NCBI GenBank assembly: GCA_902766305.1
Contig: CACXDE010000162.1
Span: forward strand, 1-7,106
Direction: 5' to 3'
Length of the DNA: 7,106 nucleotides
Source: an uncultured Ruminococcus sp.
GTDB lineage: Bacteria > Bacillota > Clostridia > Oscillospirales > Acutalibacteraceae
How positions within the stretch are numbered: position 1 is the stretch's first letter; every line of letters starts with the position of its first letter. Shown here one piece after another: positions 5,788 to 7,106 of the stretch. The notes beneath the pieces were generated by a model. That model made no database searches, was not told where the DNA came from, and was given only the letters and a program-made list of their open reading frames with translations. Both the position numbers and the translations under genes were made by a program.

Positions 5788-6441
5788 ATGATAATTTCAG
5801 AAAAAATAAAATGTGCTGCTGCAAATATTGCTGAAACCGTTTTCAGTCCGATTAATATTAAACTTATTATTCGTTCTCTGTCCTGCGGTCTTGTTATATG
5901 CGGACTGCTTTCGATTACGGGCTTTTGCGCTGCCTGTGATGACATAGATGACAGGATACTGAGATTTCATATACTTGCAAATTCAGACAGCCAGGAGGAT
6001 CAGTCGCTCAAGCTCTTAGTCCGTGATGAAATAATAGCCTATACTGACAGTATGTTCAGCAGCTGCAAAACAAAGGAAGAAGCTGTATCGGCTGCCTCTG
6101 AACATATTAAGGATATTGAGAAAAAAGCGCAAAATGTAGTTTACTGCGAGGGATACAACTATGATGTAACTGCTTATGTCACGAAAATGCACTTTGACAC
6201 GAGGGTGTATGATGATTTCACTCTTCCGTCAGGCGAATATGACGCAGTGCGTATTGTCATAGGCAGCGGCAAAGGACATAACTGGTGGTGTGTTTTGTAT
6301 CCGGCTGTGTGCGTTCCCTCGGCGCAAAAAAATATCGGTTCCGTTCTGAATAAAAACGAAACCGATATTGTGACCGGCGGTGATAGGTTTATAGTCCGGT
6401 TCAAAATAGCAGAGGTAATAAGCAGCTTATTTAAGAAATGA
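5788..6441 (+). CDS. spoIIR: Stage II sporulation protein R, forespore-to-mother-cell signal
   Basis: This 217-residue protein is close to the B. subtilis SpoIIR length of about 224. SpoIIR is made in the forespore under sigma-F, is exported into the intermembrane space, and triggers SpoIIGA to process pro-sigma-E in the mother cell. A hydrophobic segment at about 24-48 after a lysine-containing N-terminus acts as signal or membrane anchor. Family motifs are RFHILANSDSQEDQ (59-72), FDTRVYDDFTLPSGEYDA (136-153) and GKGHNWWCVLYP (161-172). The ATG at 5788-5790 follows GGAGGG (5776-5781) with six bases between. It is divergent from the lepA operon and convergent with ispE, overlapping the end of ispE by 15 bp. 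A 15-bp-arm inverted repeat in its coding sequence (6331-6369) appears to serve as the ispE terminator. The gene shows the organism's lineage forms endospores. It ends in TGA. Confidence 0.95.
   Translation: MIISEKIKCAAANIAETVFSPINIKLIIRSLSCGLVICGLLSITGFCAACDDIDDRILRFHILANSDSQEDQSLKLLVRDEIIAYTDSMFSSCKTKEEAVSAASEHIKDIEKKAQNVVYCEGYNYDVTAYVTKMHFDTRVYDDFTLPSGEYDAVRIVIGSGKGHNWWCVLYPAVCVPSAQKNIGSVLNKNETDIVTGGDRFIVRFKIAEVISSLFKK
6326..6369 (-). terminator. Intrinsic terminator of ispE, inside spoIIR
   Basis: On the minus strand the right arm (6355-6369) and left arm (6331-6345) pair at 14 of 15 positions around a nine-base loop, and the stem runs directly into T residues (seven in a row, 6326-6332). 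It begins about 57 nt after the ispE stop and has the orientation needed for ispE. On the plus strand no T-run follows, so it should not stop spoIIR transcription. It encodes spoIIR residues of about 181-194. Confidence 0.82.
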
Positions 6442-7106
6442 ACCTATAATGCCGCTGTGAACTGGCTGGTGCGGTCCCTGATTTACAGGATGAACTATAA
6501 AAACCTCTTTGTATTCTTCTTTCAGATCATTGCTGCACTGTTCAGCCTTGTTTTCATCTGTAAAGATACCGAAAACCGCTGAACCGCTGCCTGTCATCAG
6601 CGCGCCGGCTGCGCCGCAGTCTTTCATAAGCGACTTTATTTTGTCTATTTCCTCAACACCGGCAACCTCTTCAAATTTATTGTAAAGCTCTTTTGCAATA
6701 CCTTCAATGTTGCTGCTGCAAACTGCTCCGAGTATGCGGTCCATGCTTTCAGGTTCGTCATATCCTATAAGGTCTGATTTTTCATAGGCTTGTTTTGTGG
6801 ATATTCTGAAATCAGGCATTACAACAACGATAAAGCAGTCAGGCATATCCGGAACAGGACTGAGTATCGTTCCTATACCGCCTGCGGACATTGTTCCGCC
6901 GTACACACAGAACGGCACATCAGCACCTACCTCTTCGCCTATACGGGCAAGCTCCTCCTTTGACATACCGGTTTCTGTCAGTTCGTTCAGACAGTAAAGC
7001 ACAGCTGCTGCATCCGTACTCCCTCCTGCCATACCTGCGCCGGAGGGTATTCTTTTTTTGATCTTTATGTTTACTCCGCAAATAGGAAGACCGGCGGCTT
7101 CAAAAA
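6427..7106 (-). CDS. ispE: 4-diphosphocytidyl-2-C-methyl-D-erythritol kinase (partial, N-terminus outside window)
   Basis: IspE is a cytosolic GHMP-family kinase that phosphorylates CDP-ME with ATP in the methylerythritol phosphate route to isoprenoids. The visible frame is open to the right edge and gives about 225 residues; the family has about 290, so some 65 N-terminal residues are missing. GHMP motif 2, the ATP-binding loop, reads IPSGAGMAGGSTDAAA around 7000-7050. An ATG within it at 7030-7032 is not the start, because family residues (ending VNIKIKKR) continue upstream. The C-terminal glycine-rich motif GALMTGSGSAVFGIF is present near the end. Between them, EVGADVPFCVYGGT is the usual IspE segment. 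The last codons overlap spoIIR by 15 bp on the opposite strand, and transcription probably ends at the hairpin at 6326-6369. The promoter is outside the window. Confidence 0.95.
   Translation of the reverse strand, partial: FEAAGLPICGVNIKIKKRIPSGAGMAGGSTDAAAVLYCLNELTETGMSKEELARIGEEVGADVPFCVYGGTMSAGGIGTILSPVPDMPDCFIVVVMPDFRISTKQAYEKSDLIGYDEPESMDRILGAVCSSNIEGIAKELYNKFEEVAGVEEIDKIKSLMKDCGAAGALMTGSGSAVFGIFTDENKAEQCSNDLKEEYKEVFIVHPVNQGPHQPVHSGIIGSFLK

Noticed and set aside
7030..7032. ispE starting at this ATG
   Set aside because: It falls inside GHMP motif 2, and recognisable IspE residues continue upstream to the window edge, so the gene is simply cut by the window.

Overview
The window looks like chromosomal DNA from a low-to-moderate GC, endospore-forming member of the Clostridia, most likely Ruminococcus-like Oscillospirales. 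The evidence is a clear spoIIR gene, sigma-A style promoters, strong GGAGG-type ribosome binding sites, a TTG start on recQ, and short palindromic intergenic repeats beginning TGTCATCCTGAGCG. The genus is an inference from style, not from a search.

Layout from left to right. Positions 1-666 (minus) hold the N-terminal 222 residues of an amidohydrolase-2 family metal-dependent hydrolase. Positions 667-1010 are a gene-free stretch built from repeats: one imperfect-palindrome element is split by a second, about 130-bp element, and a 7-bp minisatellite runs into the end of recQ. Positions 1011-5047 (minus) form a tight operon transcribed as lepA, then a DUF3783 gene, then a GIY-YIG gene, then recQ. 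The gaps are 12 bp, 18 bp and a 70-bp overlap. A good sigma-A promoter lies at 5136-5164. Positions 5165-5787 separate this operon from the divergent spoIIR gene. They contain a compact cluster of inverted and tandem repeat modules bounded by GC-rich perfect palindromes, a long hairpin, and a second, uninterrupted copy of the intergenic element. Positions 5788-6441 (plus) are spoIIR. Positions 6427-7106 (minus) are the C-terminal part of ispE, convergent with spoIIR and overlapping it by 15 bp.

The genes are mostly housekeeping: translation fidelity (lepA/EF4), DNA repair (recQ, possibly the GIY-YIG protein), isoprenoid precursor synthesis (ispE) and forespore-to-mother-cell signalling (spoIIR). 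I found no complete defence system, CRISPR array or transposase.

Three things stand out. First, lepA is full length and in one frame, but codon 55, the invariant glycine of the switch I RGIT motif, reads TGA. Second, the only convincing terminator for ispE lies inside the coding sequence of the convergent spoIIR. Third, the cluster at 5179-5508 has related 43-bp core modules next to GC-rich hairpins whose sequences differ while their palindromy is kept.
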